Shown: positions 1-9,284 of the stretch, piece after piece
Layout of the letters: each line of letters begins with the position of its first letter
Position numbering within the stretch: the first letter of the stretch is position 1
From: Pontiella agarivorans
GTDB taxonomy: Bacteria > Verrucomicrobiota > Kiritimatiellia > Kiritimatiellales > Pontiellaceae
Direction: 5' to 3'
Assembly: GCF_034531395.1 (NCBI RefSeq)
Contig: NZ_JARVCO010000002.1
Location: 558,001-622,000 of the forward strand
Length of the DNA stretch: 64,000 bases
Translations under genes and position numbers: made by a program
Notes under the pieces: model-generated
Databases searched by the model: none
Told to the model about the DNA's origin: nothing
Seen by the model: the letters and a program-made list of their open reading frames with translations, nothing else

Positions 1-864
1 GGAAGTCACCTTCATGCCGTCGAGTTCAATGTTTTCCGTACGTTCAACGATCAGGCCCATGCCGCCGGCGTCATGAACCGTGACGTTTTCGATTTTCACA
101 TTCTTTGAATTGGTGATGTGAATGGCCGGGCAGAGACGGCTGGTCGGATGAACGCCGTAAACCACGAGTGTTGAACCGACCGGCGGCGGTTCTTTTTTGA
201 AACATTTTTCCAGCTTGATCTTGTTTTTACCGGGTTTGGAAACCTTGTTCGGTTTCCAGCCCTGAACGGCATAGCGATCGGTGTTGTAAATCGGGGCATG
301 GGTGTCTTTGTCCCAAACCATATTGGCCCCGATGGGGTCCCATTGTCCCATGCGATCAAACATCAGCATACCGTTGTCGATTTTGTTGGGGTAGAGCGTT
401 TCATCGCATTCGAAGACGGCTGACTGTTTGGCGATGTCGCGTTCAATGCACTTGAGCTCAGCGTGGAACGACTGTTCCCAGTCAATGGAGAAGTTTTTCA
501 GTGTGATGCCGCTGGCGCGTTCGAGGGTGAACGGGACGACGCGACCGTGCATGAGGAAAAGCGATCCGTTGCCTTCGATGGTGATGTCTTTATGGTCAAA
601 CAGCGGGAAAATTATGCGTTTGAGGCCGTTGTCATGATTGGAAACCGCCCGGTACACCTCGGCGGCATTGTCTTGATGAAAATCATAAGTTCCCTTGGGG
701 AAATTAAGTGTAACGCCGGATTCGTTCCCGATGGATTCGAGCAGACGGTTAAGCGCGAAGGTGTTGTCTTTTCCCGGAGCGATGCCGTGATCGGACACAT
801 TGATGATGCGGGCCTGCGCGGCCAGCGCACCCAGAATGACAGTGCATGCTAAAAGTGATTTCAT
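1..864 (-). CDS. GH110-like alpha-1,3-galactosidase, 5' part (runs off the left edge)
   Basis: The first 288 codons of a gene whose 3' part lies outside the window. It starts at the ATG complementary to 862-864 with a signal peptide (MKSLLACTVILGALAAQA). After it comes a right-handed beta-helix-type sequence with segments typical of GH110: a YRAVSNHDNGLKR block near residue 73, FPLFDHKDITIEGNGS, and GITLKNFSIDW. Further on, HITNSKNVKIENVTVHD and GGMGLIVERTENIELDG are parallel beta-helix rungs. GH110 enzymes cleave terminal alpha-1,3-linked galactose (blood-group B antigens, some algal or mucin glycans); a periplasmic or secreted location is expected. It diverges from the sulfatase at 1352, which fits degradation of a sulfated, galactose-bearing glycan. 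The active-site region is not in view, so substrate is inferred from family resemblance only. A different beta-helix hydrolase or lyase is possible. Confidence 0.72.
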   Translation of the reverse strand, partial: MKSLLACTVILGALAAQARIINVSDHGIAPGKDNTFALNRLLESIGNESGVTLNFPKGTYDFHQDNAAEVYRAVSNHDNGLKRIIFPLFDHKDITIEGNGSLFLMHGRVVPFTLERASGITLKNFSIDWEQSFHAELKCIERDIAKQSAVFECDETLYPNKIDNGMLMFDRMGQWDPIGANMVWDKDTHAPIYNTDRYAVQGWKPNKVSKPGKNKIKLEKCFKKEPPPVGSTLVVYGVHPTSRLCPAIHITNSKNVKIENVTVHDAGGMGLIVERTENIELDGMKVTS

Positions 865-1351
865 AACCCAAACCTTTCTCTTTATCTATACACGGCTAAA
901 CCCAGATACCCGTGATAAACGATATGTATACGTTAGCGCGGGGATGCGGGCTATACCCGTTTTCGTAAAAGACATGCGCTTTTTTGTCAGAGTAAGAGGC
1001 GGGAGAAACGGGGGGCCGTGTCGCCTATTCATCTGTATAGTTTGCCGTTGTCTGCGGGATGGATATCATGTTTAAACCTTAGGCCTTTTCTGCGAGTTAA
1101 TGTTGGTTCTGTTGTTAACACTGGATCTCCTGAAGAGGCTGAATGCGGTGACGTGACAGGAAGCGCATGTGACCAAATCGGAATCTTTCAGTGCGGGCAG
1201 GTCCGTGATGTTTCCGGAAAGCCGGGAGCGGGCAGAGCTGTCGTGGAAAAACATTTGCCGCATGGAGGGCAGCGGCGATGGTATTGTGTCCGGAACGAGT
1301 AACGTTTATTGACCGACCGTTTAAGGGTTCGGAAATCAGTCGGAAAGGGAA
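865..1351. other. Divergent intergenic region, 487 bp, no gene seen
   Basis: The region lies between the divergent GH110-like gene and a sulfatase and should hold both promoters. I see no convincing ORF, and no sigma-70 box pair I would defend. A dyad AACG-N9-CGTT at 921-937 could be an operator half-site pair for a sugar-responsive regulator, but this is weak. Confidence 0.4.
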
Positions 1352-2986
1352 ATGATGAAATATGGAATTGTTGTCGGTTTGCTCTGTGCCATCGGGATCG
1401 GTGCTGCAGCTGCTCCTGATCGGCCGAATGTACTGTTTATTGCCATCGATGATCTGCGGGCCGAGTTGGGCTGTTATGGATCTGAGATTGCCATTACACC
1501 GAATATCGACAAGCTGGCCTCGCAGGGATTGCAGTTTAATCGGGCCTATTGTCAGCAGGCCATCTGTGGAGCATCGCGTGCCAGTCTCATGACGGGCGGC
1601 CGTCCCGATACCATTGGCATCACGCATAATTATGTGAAATTCCGTGATCTGAATCCTGACATTCTCACGTTGCCGCAGGCCTTTGCTGCGCAGGGATACG
1701 ATACGGTCTACTGCGGTAAGGTCTATCATCACGGCGATCTGGATCCGGCTTCGTGGAACCGCCAGCCTGCGGTGGATAAACTTCCTGCCGGAACTCATCC
1801 GGTGAAAGATGGGTTTGCACTTCCTGAAAACAGAAAGCTTAAGGCTGAAACGCGCAAAAAAATGCTCGCGAAATATGGGGAAGTGGCCCGGTTGGGTCTT
1901 GCCATGGGGCCGGCATTCGAGTGCGCCGATGTGCCGGATAATACCTATCGGGATGGCTACAATACGGACCTTGCCATTGCCACGCTGAAGGAGATGGTCG
2001 CCGAGAATGATAAGCCCTTTTTCCTGGGATTCGGGATGAATAAACCGCATCTCAACTGGGTGGCTCCAAAAAAATACTGGGATCTCTATGATCCCGAAAC
2101 GATTCCGCTTGCTGCAACGTCACAGGGGCCGAAAGACGGAGCTATGGTGGGCATTCATCCGTCGTTTGAACTGCGTGTTCGCGCCGGTATTCCGAAAAGC
2201 GGCGACTTTGACCCGGAACTGGCCCGCACCATGAAGCATGCCTATCTGGCCTGCGTCAGTTATGTGGATGCACAGATCGGCCGGATGATCCAGGCACTGG
2301 AGGAATCTGGTGTTCGCGATGATACGATCATTATTCTCTGGAGCGATCATGGGTATCATCTCGGCGAAATGGGAATGTGGTGTAAAGCGACCAACTATGA
2401 AATTTCCACCCGCGTTCCGATGATCATCTGGACGCCGAATATGCCCGAAGTCAGCCAGGGAAAAACCACTGACGCGCTGGTTGAGCTGGTGGACATGTAT
2501 CCGACGCTGTGCGACCTGGCGGGAATCAGAAAACCGGCGCATCTGGAAGGCACCAGTTTTGCACCGCTGCTCGAAGATCCTTCCAGACCTTGGAAAACCG
2601 CTGCATTCAGTCAGTTCCCCAGTCCGGCGTTACGAGAATGGGGGGCTTATCCCATTCGGCCCGCGATGCGCGAAACCTATTTCGGTCCATTGCTGATGGA
2701 GGTGGAAGACCGGATCAAAGATCAGATGGGGGAAAAGTGGGAACGCGATCTGTTTGAAAATCATCTGATGGGCTATGCCATGCGCACCAGGCAATATCGT
2801 CTGATTGCCTGGAAGGATACGCAGCATCCCGAAGCGGAACCGGTATTTGTCGAGCTCTATGATCATAAAACCGATCCTGATGAAATGGTGAACATTGCCG
2901 GGCAATATCCGGAACTGGTAAAAGAACTGCTGGTCCGGCTTTCCAAGGGTTGGAAAGGCGCATTGCCTGTGATTGGGAATCAATAG
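1352..2986 (+). CDS. Iduronate-2-sulfatase-like sulfatase (S1 family), secreted
   Basis: A 544-residue sulfatase that hydrolyses sulfate esters on glycans, probably periplasmic. A signal peptide (residues 1-20, AAAA cleavage region) is followed by NVLFIAIDDLR, with the Ca-binding Asp pair D33/D34. ITPNIDKLASQG and the formylglycine motif C72-G-A-S-R follow. C72 must be converted by a formylglycine-generating enzyme or anaerobic maturase encoded elsewhere. LWSDHGYHLGEMGMW supplies the second metal-site DH pair. The whole pattern (CQQAICGASRASLMTGG, RPDTIG) is that of iduronate-2-sulfatase-like S1 members. The start could be either of two adjacent ATGs. It diverges from the GH110-like gene, suggesting the same glycan target. 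Two copies of the dispersed 15-bp palindrome lie near its 3' half. Confidence 0.92.
   Translation: MMKYGIVVGLLCAIGIGAAAAPDRPNVLFIAIDDLRAELGCYGSEIAITPNIDKLASQGLQFNRAYCQQAICGASRASLMTGGRPDTIGITHNYVKFRDLNPDILTLPQAFAAQGYDTVYCGKVYHHGDLDPASWNRQPAVDKLPAGTHPVKDGFALPENRKLKAETRKKMLAKYGEVARLGLAMGPAFECADVPDNTYRDGYNTDLAIATLKEMVAENDKPFFLGFGMNKPHLNWVAPKKYWDLYDPETIPLAATSQGPKDGAMVGIHPSFELRVRAGIPKSGDFDPELARTMKHAYLACVSYVDAQIGRMIQALEESGVRDDTIIILWSDHGYHLGEMGMWCKATNYEISTRVPMIIWTPNMPEVSQGKTTDALVELVDMYPTLCDLAGIRKPAHLEGTSFAPLLEDPSRPWKTAAFSQFPSPALREWGAYPIRPAMRETYFGPLLMEVEDRIKDQMGEKWERDLFENHLMGYAMRTRQYRLIAWKDTQHPEAEPVFVELYDHKTDPDEMVNIAGQYPELVKELLVRLSKGWKGALPVIGNQ
2581..2595. repeat. Dispersed palindrome, core GACCT
   Basis: Perfect TTCCA-N5-TGGAA inside the sulfatase at 1352, read in the frame giving S-R-P-W-K. 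Confidence 0.9.
2941..2955. repeat. Dispersed palindrome, core AGGGT
   Basis: Perfect copy close to the 3' end of the same sulfatase, read as S-K-G-W-K. Confidence 0.9.
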
Positions 2987-3347
2987 TCAGGTACCTGCAC
3001 TTTGAACTGAATAATCCGCGTGGTGTTTTGTGCTGAGCCTTCTGCTGAAGATGATCCGGTGGAAATTCAGCACAGCCGGAGGCGGAATGCGGCGGCCCCT
3101 GTTTTCGTCATCACACCCGGCCGTTGAATCCGATGTCGGTTTTTGGAACCCGGCGATTCAGAGGCAGTTAACTTTTTGGTGCGTCATGGCTGCGTGCCTT
3201 AACGGGGCGGTCTGAAGGGGCCCGGAAGCGGCGTTTTTTCGGCCGGGGGAAGGTTTTTTTGTGAAAACCGCTGTACTCAGAAGGGTTTTTCTTGGATAAC
3301 TTCGCCCCTTTGACAGTACAACGAATTTAACTTAAGGACTTTACGAA
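2987..3347. other. Intergenic region, 361 bp
   Basis: No credible gene is present. TTGACA at 3310-3315 lies close to the next gene and could be a -35 box, but no good -10 follows at 17 bp (TAAGGA). AAGGA about 10 nt before the ATG at 3348 is a usable ribosome binding site. Confidence 0.4.
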
Positions 3348-4184
3348 ATGATTTCTCTCCTCATTTCCTTTGCAATCTGGGGCATCATCAGCGGCACCTG
3401 CATGGCGGCCGGTGTAAAACACGGATCCATTGCTTACGGGATTCTTGGATTTATTCTGTCGCAGGTGGTGATCAGCCTGGTGACGCGCCGAAAATTCAAG
3501 GCCATCAATAATGAAATGCAGGAAGCTCTCGGTGCCGGGCAGAAAAAAATCCAGCATAAAATTCACCAGTTCCAGAGCAAGCCCGGCGGAAATCCGCGCT
3601 TGATCCAGAAACAGCTTGAGGCCGACCAACAGGCGCTTTTCCGGCAGGCCCTTGATTTTATTCCTAAATTCGAGGCCTATAAAAAATGGAACATTCTTAT
3701 GGGTAAACAGATTTCCACGATGCGCCTGCAGTTTCTCTATCAGCTGAAGGAATTTGATCAGGTCGATGAAATCTTCAAACAGAATTTTATGTCCAGTCCG
3801 GTGCTTTCGGATCCGCTGCTGGTGGCCATGAAAATGGCGAGGCAGTATGCCGGCAAGGATATTGCGGGAGCCGAGAAAACGTTTAAACGCCATATTCGCT
3901 GGTTCCGCGATGATCGCGGCGCACTGTTGTACGGCCTGATGTCCTGGATTCTGGTGAAAGAGAAAAAGACCGACGAAGCACGCGACCTGCTCGCGAAAGC
4001 TAAAGACAAAATGTACAACGAAATCATCAACCGGAATTGGGAGATGCTTTCCAATAACCGCGCGAAGAGTTTTTCCAATGCCGGTTTCGGTGATCCTTGG
4101 TACAGCCTCTATCTTGAAAACCCGCCGGCACCGAAGCAGCAACGTGTGCGCATGAATGCCAAAGGGCAGCAACGCCCGTTCTAA
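3348..4184 (+). CDS. Membrane-anchored protein of unknown function, helical/TPR-like
   Basis: 278 residues that I do not recognise as a named family. Two hydrophobic segments (about 3-22 and 26-46) make an N-terminal membrane hairpin. A basic, mostly alpha-helical soluble part follows, with TPR-like helix pairs (for example QFLYQLKEFDQVDEIFKQNF and LVKEKKTDEARDLLAKAKD). The C-terminus is basic and proline-rich. The layout suggests a membrane-tethered scaffold rather than an enzyme. It is monocistronic, with a strong terminator just downstream at 4209. Its ORF is read through by a long open frame on the other strand, but the start, ribosome binding site and terminator all fit the plus strand. 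Confidence 0.8.
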   Translation: MISLLISFAIWGIISGTCMAAGVKHGSIAYGILGFILSQVVISLVTRRKFKAINNEMQEALGAGQKKIQHKIHQFQSKPGGNPRLIQKQLEADQQALFRQALDFIPKFEAYKKWNILMGKQISTMRLQFLYQLKEFDQVDEIFKQNFMSSPVLSDPLLVAMKMARQYAGKDIAGAEKTFKRHIRWFRDDRGALLYGLMSWILVKEKKTDEARDLLAKAKDKMYNEIINRNWEMLSNNRAKSFSNAGFGDPWYSLYLENPPAPKQQRVRMNAKGQQRPF

Positions 4185-4208
4185 ACGACAAATTGCAGTA
4201 GTCATTTC

Positions 4209-4242
4209 AAGGCGCTCCGATCATTCGGGGCGCCTTTTTTTG
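4209..4242 (+). terminator. Intrinsic terminator
   Basis: An 11-bp stem (4209-4219 with 4226-4236, one G-T pair) with loop ATCATT and a T tract, 25 nt after the hypothetical gene. Confidence 0.9.
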
Positions 4243-4438
4243 TCGGACAAAACGCTCCGTCGAACCGCTTTCCGGGAATGCAGTTTCTTATGCGGTTTAT
4301 AAACGGGGCAATGAAGATCCGTAGTATGATTTTTAACAGGCCGGATTTATCTGTTGAGTTAAAGTGATCATAAATGAATATCCGGGGATTGGAAAAGCCG
4401 TCGCGGTTCGCTAAGTTGCGCGCTTTTGGGGAACTGCC

Positions 4439-5569
4439 ATGTATTTTGATTATGCCGCCACGACGCCTCCGAATGATGAGGTGCTGAAAACATTTGATAC
4501 TGTAAACCGCGATTTCTGGGCGAATCCGCATGCATTGCATCGGCCGGGCCTGCGGGCGGAGCAGCTGCTGGAGCAGGCACGCGGTCAGGTGCTTGCGCTG
4601 CTGGGGGCGGAAAGCGGATTCCGCTGTATTTTCACGAGCGGAGCGACGGAATCGAATAATATGGCGATCCGCGGGACGGCGTACCGGTTTAAAAAGCGCG
4701 GAAAACATCTGATTACTTCGGCGGTGGAACATCCGTCGGTTCTGACGGTTTTCCAATCGTTGGAAAGCGAGGGGTTTGATGTGACGGTTCTTCCGGTCCT
4801 TGGAAACGGGACGGTTGATCCTGAGGAATTAAAAAATGCACTGCGTCCGGATACCACATTGGTTTCGCTGATGCATGTCAACAACGAGGTCGGCGCGATC
4901 AATGAGCTCCCCATCCTTGGAAAGGTGATCAAGGAAGGTTCCGATGCGGTTTTTCACGTTGATGCGGCGCAGTCGGCGGGCAAGCTGCCGATTGATCTGA
5001 GTAAACTTCAGGTGGATCTGCTGACATTTTCGGCGCACAAGTTTTATGGATTGAAAGGATCGGGAGCACTGCTGCTTCCGGAAAAAATGGTTTTTAAACC
5101 GCTGCTCTATGGCGGCGGTCAGGAATTCGGTCTGCGTTCGGGCACGGCCGATCCGGCGCGCGCGGCGGCAATGGCGAAGGCGCTGCGGCTTTCGCTGAAA
5201 AACTGGGAAGAGGATTTTGCCTGGGTGAGTAAGCTGAGGTTCCAGATTCAGGAAACCCTGCAGAAGATTCCGGAGGTTGAAATCAACGGGTCGTTGGATG
5301 AGGGGTCGCCGTATATCATCAACTGCTCGGTGGCGGGGATTAAGCCGGAAACAATTTTACAGGGGCTGGCGGAAAAGAAGATCTATATTTCCACGGTTTC
5401 GGCCTGCTCGGCCCGGCAGACGGCCGAGAGTTTTGTGGTGAAGGCGGTGACGGGGGATACGAAGCGCGCGCAGCACAGCATTCGTATCAGTCTGGCTTCC
5501 ATTACTGCGCAGGATGAGGTTGATGGTCTCTGCGCAACGTTGCCGGAACTGATTGAAACCCTCCGCTGA
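4439..5569 (+). CDS. Cysteine desulfurase, NifS/IscS-like
   Basis: A 376-residue PLP enzyme that takes sulfur from cysteine as a persulfide. It begins MYFDYAATTPP, the usual N-terminus of the class. SGATESNN and the conserved His of VEHPSV bind PLP, HVDAAQSAGK follows, and the PLP lysine is K201 in SAHKFYG. C323 in a flexible STVSACSARQ loop is the persulfide cysteine. The loop type is that of group I (IscS/NifS), unlike the SufS at 55126. It lies 34 nt before thiI, the arrangement known from the NifZ-ThiI pair of Bacillus, so its main job is probably sulfur supply for tRNA 4-thiouridine rather than bulk Fe-S assembly. Confidence 0.93.
   Translation: MYFDYAATTPPNDEVLKTFDTVNRDFWANPHALHRPGLRAEQLLEQARGQVLALLGAESGFRCIFTSGATESNNMAIRGTAYRFKKRGKHLITSAVEHPSVLTVFQSLESEGFDVTVLPVLGNGTVDPEELKNALRPDTTLVSLMHVNNEVGAINELPILGKVIKEGSDAVFHVDAAQSAGKLPIDLSKLQVDLLTFSAHKFYGLKGSGALLLPEKMVFKPLLYGGGQEFGLRSGTADPARAAAMAKALRLSLKNWEEDFAWVSKLRFQIQETLQKIPEVEINGSLDEGSPYIINCSVAGIKPETILQGLAEKKIYISTVSACSARQTAESFVVKAVTGDTKRAQHSIRISLASITAQDEVDGLCATLPELIETLR
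4751..4765. repeat. Dispersed palindrome, core ATCGT
   Basis: Perfect copy in the cysteine desulfurase gene, read as F-Q-S-L-E. A one-mismatch copy (TTCCG arm) follows at 4791-4805. Confidence 0.9.
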
Positions 5570-5603
5570 TGGCGGTCAAAAAAGAACAGGTAGGAATGTT
5601 AAG

Positions 5604-6839
5604 ATGCAGTACGATGCCATATTGATTCGGTTAGGTGAGCTGTTCCTGAAAGGAAAGAACAAGCAGCGGTTTATTGACCGTCTGTTTCAGACCGCAAAAA
5701 ATAAACTGGCTGCTTTTCCGGAGCTGAAGCTGGAAAAGGAGCGTGACCATTTTATGGTGCTGCTTAACGGCACCGACTTTGAAGCCGTGCTGAAGCGGCT
5801 CGATTTGGTGTTCGGTATTCACTCCTATGCTTTGGGGACCCTGTGCGATTCCAATATGGATGCGATCTGCGAAACCGCACTGCCGGCGGCAATCCGCGCA
5901 TGCGGGGACGGCAAAAGTATTAAGTTTGAGTCGAAACGAAACTGGAAAAAGTTTGAGCTCAACTCCATCGAAATTTCTCAGCAGGTGGCCCGGTATGTCG
6001 GAACGCACGCGCCCGAGGGATCGATTAAATTCAACGTCAAACAGCCCGATCTGGCCATCCGCGTTTTTGTGAAAGAACATCAGACGCTGATTGTTTCCGA
6101 CGTGCGGCAGGCGGCAGGCGGATTGCCGATCGGCCTGAATGGACGGGCGCTGCTGATGCTTTCGGGCGGGCTGGATTCGCCGGTCGCCGGTTATTATATG
6201 ATGAAACGCGGGCTTGTGGTGGAGGGCATCCATTTTGAGTCGCCGCCGTATACCACGGCGCGGGCACGCCAGAAGGTCTATGACCTTGCCGAAAAAATGG
6301 CGCATTACCTTCCGCGCGGAAAAATGCAGGTTCATATGATCCCGTTCACGGAACTGCAGAAGGCGATTTTTGATCATGTGCCGGAGAGCTATGGCATGAC
6401 GGTGATGCGGCGCATGATGTACCGGGTGACGGAAAATATTGCGAACAGCCGGACGATTCATCTGCTGGCCAATGGCGAGAGCCTGGGGCAGGTGGCATCG
6501 CAGACGCCCGACAGCATGTGGGCGATCAATGCCGTGACGAATCTGCCGGTGATCCGTCCACTGGCCTGTATGGATAAAGTTGATATTATGGAAACGGCCC
6601 GGAAGATCGATACGTACGAAATTTCGATCCGCCCGTTCGAGGACTGCTGCACCGTTTTTGTGCCGAAATATCCCAGTACCTCGCCGTCGCTCAAAAAATG
6701 CGAAAAATATGAAACATTTTTTGACTGGGCTCCGCTGGTGGAAAAATGTGCGCAGGGGGTGGAAACCGTCACGATCGAAGCCGGAAAACCGATCCGGCTC
6801 GATGCCGATACGACCGACGAAATCTGTTCGCTGCTTTAG
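5604..6839 (+). CDS. thiI: tRNA 4-thiouridine synthase ThiI (no rhodanese domain)
   Basis: 411 residues, adenylating U8 of tRNA and transferring persulfide sulfur to it. The start at 5604 (MQYDAILIRLGEL) is preferred over an in-frame ATG at 5553 because TAGGAA lies 8 nt upstream and the family begins here. The order is an N-terminal ferredoxin-like segment, a THUMP domain (about 60-165), and a PP-loop ATPase with SGGLDS at 187-192. The FEDCCTVFVPKYPSTSP segment carries the conserved cysteine used in the persulfide relay. The C-terminal rhodanese domain of E. coli ThiI is absent, as in Bacillus-type proteins that rely on a dedicated NifS partner. That partner is encoded immediately upstream. 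Confidence 0.95.
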   Translation: MQYDAILIRLGELFLKGKNKQRFIDRLFQTAKNKLAAFPELKLEKERDHFMVLLNGTDFEAVLKRLDLVFGIHSYALGTLCDSNMDAICETALPAAIRACGDGKSIKFESKRNWKKFELNSIEISQQVARYVGTHAPEGSIKFNVKQPDLAIRVFVKEHQTLIVSDVRQAAGGLPIGLNGRALLMLSGGLDSPVAGYYMMKRGLVVEGIHFESPPYTTARARQKVYDLAEKMAHYLPRGKMQVHMIPFTELQKAIFDHVPESYGMTVMRRMMYRVTENIANSRTIHLLANGESLGQVASQTPDSMWAINAVTNLPVIRPLACMDKVDIMETARKIDTYEISIRPFEDCCTVFVPKYPSTSPSLKKCEKYETFFDWAPLVEKCAQGVETVTIEAGKPIRLDADTTDEICSLL

Positions 6840-6917
6840 GGCCGGGGTTGCGGAACAGGATGCGATCCCGGAAGAATAGGCTTTCAAGTCCGACGCAAAG
6901 TTCTGCATAGTTTTTCC

Positions 6918-7787
6918 ATGAAAAAGATCGGACTGACTTTAGGGGGCGGCGGCGCAAGAGGCTTTGCGCATCTGGCGGTGCTTGAGGTGTTCGATGAGCT
7001 GGGTGTTAAACCCTCGTATATTTCGGGAACGAGTATTGGTGCCATTATAGGTGCGCTGTATGCAGCGGGTAACTCTGCCGCCGGAATTCATGAAATGGTC
7101 AGTGGTATCTTTGGTCCGCCGAAGAAAAACGGCATAAAAAAAATTCTTAAACCAACAGAAAATTTTAAGTTTATTGAGCTGTTCGATCCGCATCTGAGCC
7201 TGAAGCCGAAAGGGCTGATCAAAGGGGAAAAACTGCTGAATTTCCTTTATGAAAAAATCGGGGTATCCACGTTTGAAGAACTGGAAATTCCGCTCAAAAC
7301 CGTAGCGACGGATTTCTGGAGAAATGAACAGGTGGTGTTCAGTTCGGGCGAACTGCTGCCGGCAATTCGCGCCAGTATGGCGATCCCCTATGTGTTCACA
7401 CCGATTTGTATGGATGACCGGGTTTTGGTGGATGGCGGACTGGTGAATAATGTTCCGCTGGATCTACTGAGTTCCCAATGCGATATCCGCATTGCGGTCG
7501 ATGTGATGGGGGAGAGCTCCAAACCCAAAACAAAAGTGCCGAATCCCATCGAGGCTGTTTTTCATACTTACGAAGTGATGATGAGCACGATTGCCGATGA
7601 AAAACTTGCGGCCAATCCTGTAGATATTTTTCTGCGTATTCCGCTGGTGGATGCCGAGCTGCTTGATTTCCATAAAACGGAACTGATTTACAATCAGGGG
7701 CTCGCTGTAAAAGGGGAATTCAAACGCCAGCTGACGAAGCTGATCGAAAATAATCATCCGATTTTTAACTGGCTGCGGAGAAGATAA
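6918..7787 (+). CDS. Patatin-like phospholipase
   Basis: A 289-residue patatin-family lipid acyl hydrolase. The oxyanion motif GGGGARG lies near residue 8, the nucleophile is S39 in GTSIG, and the catalytic D172 is in VDGGLVNN, making the Ser-Asp dyad complete. There is no signal peptide, so a cytoplasmic or inner-membrane-facing role is likely, similar to the RssA/NTE-like single-domain proteins. Its stop codon overlaps the start of the NYN nuclease gene by one base, so the two are co-transcribed. Substrate is not evident. Confidence 0.92.
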   Translation: MKKIGLTLGGGGARGFAHLAVLEVFDELGVKPSYISGTSIGAIIGALYAAGNSAAGIHEMVSGIFGPPKKNGIKKILKPTENFKFIELFDPHLSLKPKGLIKGEKLLNFLYEKIGVSTFEELEIPLKTVATDFWRNEQVVFSSGELLPAIRASMAIPYVFTPICMDDRVLVDGGLVNNVPLDLLSSQCDIRIAVDVMGESSKPKTKVPNPIEAVFHTYEVMMSTIADEKLAANPVDIFLRIPLVDAELLDFHKTELIYNQGLAVKGEFKRQLTKLIENNHPIFNWLRRR

Positions 7788-8257
7788 TGCGTTTGGAATG
7801 GTTGATTATCGACGGCTACAATCTGTTGCACAAGGTGGAGGAATTGAGCGTCCTGCTGCACCGCGATATGGAACTGGCCCGCCATAAACTGGTCCGTATG
7901 CTGGAAGCAACCGCCCATCGCATGGCTCCTCAGACCACCATTGTTTTTGACGGACGTGAGCAGGGGCAGGATGCCGCGTTGACTTCGAAACACCTCGAAA
8001 TTTTCTTTTCGCCGGGAAAGCACACGGCCGATACGGTAATCGAGCGGCTTGTGGCCAAGTTTCCAACCCCTGGAAAAATTTTAGTTGTGACGTCTGACCG
8101 CGCAGAAGCCGATACGGTGCTGAGCGATGGTGCACAAGTGATGTCCTGTTCTGAATTTCTGGCGCAGTGCAACGCCGATGCGCGGAAAACAACCGGAAAA
8201 CAAATCCGCCCCGGACAGAATCCGAAACTCGGTGATCTGTTCCCTGATGGAATGTAG
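7787..8257 (+). CDS. NYN-domain (YacP-like) RNase
   Basis: A 156-residue PIN-like NYN-domain protein. It opens with WLIIDGYNLLH, the metal-binding Asp (D9) and Asn (N12) of the family. IVFDGRE and ILVVTSDRAEADTVLSDGAQVMS supply the later acidic positions (VTSD). YacP/Rae1-type members are ribosome-associated or mRNA-cleaving endonucleases. It overlaps patatin by one nucleotide (TAATG). The tail after residue 130 is polar and probably disordered. Its RNA target cannot be read from sequence. Confidence 0.88.
   Translation: MRLEWLIIDGYNLLHKVEELSVLLHRDMELARHKLVRMLEATAHRMAPQTTIVFDGREQGQDAALTSKHLEIFFSPGKHTADTVIERLVAKFPTPGKILVVTSDRAEADTVLSDGAQVMSCSEFLAQCNADARKTTGKQIRPGQNPKLGDLFPDGM
8061..8075. repeat. 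Dispersed palindrome, core ACCCC
   Basis: Perfect copy in the NYN gene, read as F-P-T-P-G-K, the third of the three frames used. Confidence 0.9.
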
Positions 8258-8308
8258 GCTAAACCCTCTGTTTTCTGGCGGGCTGCATGGCGAAGCCGGG
8301 AGCGTTGT

Positions 8309-9244
8309 CTATGTTATCCTTTTTACACGGACTTTGGTTTTCAGACGTTCAATGTCTTTAGGGATAAGGTGTCCTGACAACAGGTTCAGTGCATTGGCTG
8401 CACCGCATGCTGTGCCTTGCACAAGGGCCTCTTTCAGGGAACTGCCCGAGTTTAAGGCCAGTGTAAGTCCCGCCGTTACTGCATCGCCGCTTCCTGTCGG
8501 ATTCACCGCCTGAATTTCCGGAGGATCAATCTCCAGGGATCGGAGCGCATCAACATACAACGACGGCCGCCTGCCCCGGGTGATAAAAACGGCCTGGGCA
8601 CCGCGCTCGATCAATTTCCGGCAACCGGCGGATATTTCATCGGTTCCTGTGGCGTCAGCCAGTTCGCGGCTGTTGATTTTAACCAGATCGGGATGGTGCT
8701 GCAGCGTATGCATCAGCGGTTCGCCCTGCGTGTCGACAATCAGTTTTCCGCCGGCTTCTTTTGCAATACGGCAGATCTCGGCATATCCGTCCGTCGGAGC
8801 TCCGGCCGGAAGTTTTCCGGAGAGGGCTGTCCAGCTCCCGGAATGTTCCAGTGTCTGGAAAAGCAACAACGCCTTTTTCCAGTCATTGGAAGTGATCGGG
8901 GGCATTTCTTCCACCAGTTCTGTCGTGTCGGGGTTGCCGGATTCCACCAGCGTCTGGCAAATCCGCGTTTCTCCATCGACTTCAATATGGCGGTAGCCGA
9001 TGCCCTCGGCATTCAGAAGCTGTTCAAGCAAGCGCCCGTTTTTTCCGCCCGAAAATTCGATCAGCTCGGCCCTGCCGTTGAGCTGATGGATCATCCGAGC
9101 CACATTGGCTCCTTTGCCGCCGATGCCGATCGTTACCGATTCGGCACGGTTGACGGCTCCTTTTTTAATTTTTTTTAACGTAATGATTCGCTGGATCGCT
9201 GGCGTAAATCCGCAACAGATAATGGGTTTTGATGATGAGCTCAT
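8309..9244 (-). CDS. PfkB-family kinase, 1-phosphofructokinase/hexose-phosphate kinase type
   Basis: A 311-residue ribokinase-fold sugar kinase. The N-terminal substrate motif GIGGKGANVARM (near residue 42) is that of the 1-phosphofructokinase/tagatose-6-phosphate kinase branch. The C-terminal NPTGSGDAVTAG carries the catalytic base D254 and anion hole. The opening ICCGFTPAIQRIITL resembles FruK starts (TLNPAID). No fructose PTS or aldolase gene is adjacent, so the substrate is uncertain: fructose-1-phosphate and tagatose-6-phosphate are both possible. It is convergent with the NYN gene. Two copies of the dispersed palindrome lie 31 bp apart in its middle. Confidence 0.88.
   Translation of the reverse strand: MSSSSKPIICCGFTPAIQRIITLKKIKKGAVNRAESVTIGIGGKGANVARMIHQLNGRAELIEFSGGKNGRLLEQLLNAEGIGYRHIEVDGETRICQTLVESGNPDTTELVEEMPPITSNDWKKALLLFQTLEHSGSWTALSGKLPAGAPTDGYAEICRIAKEAGGKLIVDTQGEPLMHTLQHHPDLVKINSRELADATGTDEISAGCRKLIERGAQAVFITRGRRPSLYVDALRSLEIDPPEIQAVNPTGSGDAVTAGLTLALNSGSSLKEALVQGTACGAANALNLLSGHLIPKDIERLKTKVRVKRIT
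8846..8860. repeat. Dispersed palindrome, core GTGTC
   Basis: Perfect copy in the pfkB-type gene, read on the minus strand as F-Q-T-L-E; one of a 31-bp pair. Confidence 0.9.
8877..8891. repeat. Dispersed palindrome, core GTCAT
   Basis: Second member of the pair in the pfkB-type gene, read on the minus strand as S-N-D-W-K. Confidence 0.9.
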
Positions 9245-9284
9245 AAGTCGGAAACAATAACCGAACTTTTTCTTAAAATCACAG

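Noticed and set aside
5240-5254. TTCCA-N5-AGGAA resembling the palindrome
   Set aside because: It breaks the outer symmetry and is within chance expectation for one-mismatch matches; likewise 19751-19765, whose inner flank is C...C.
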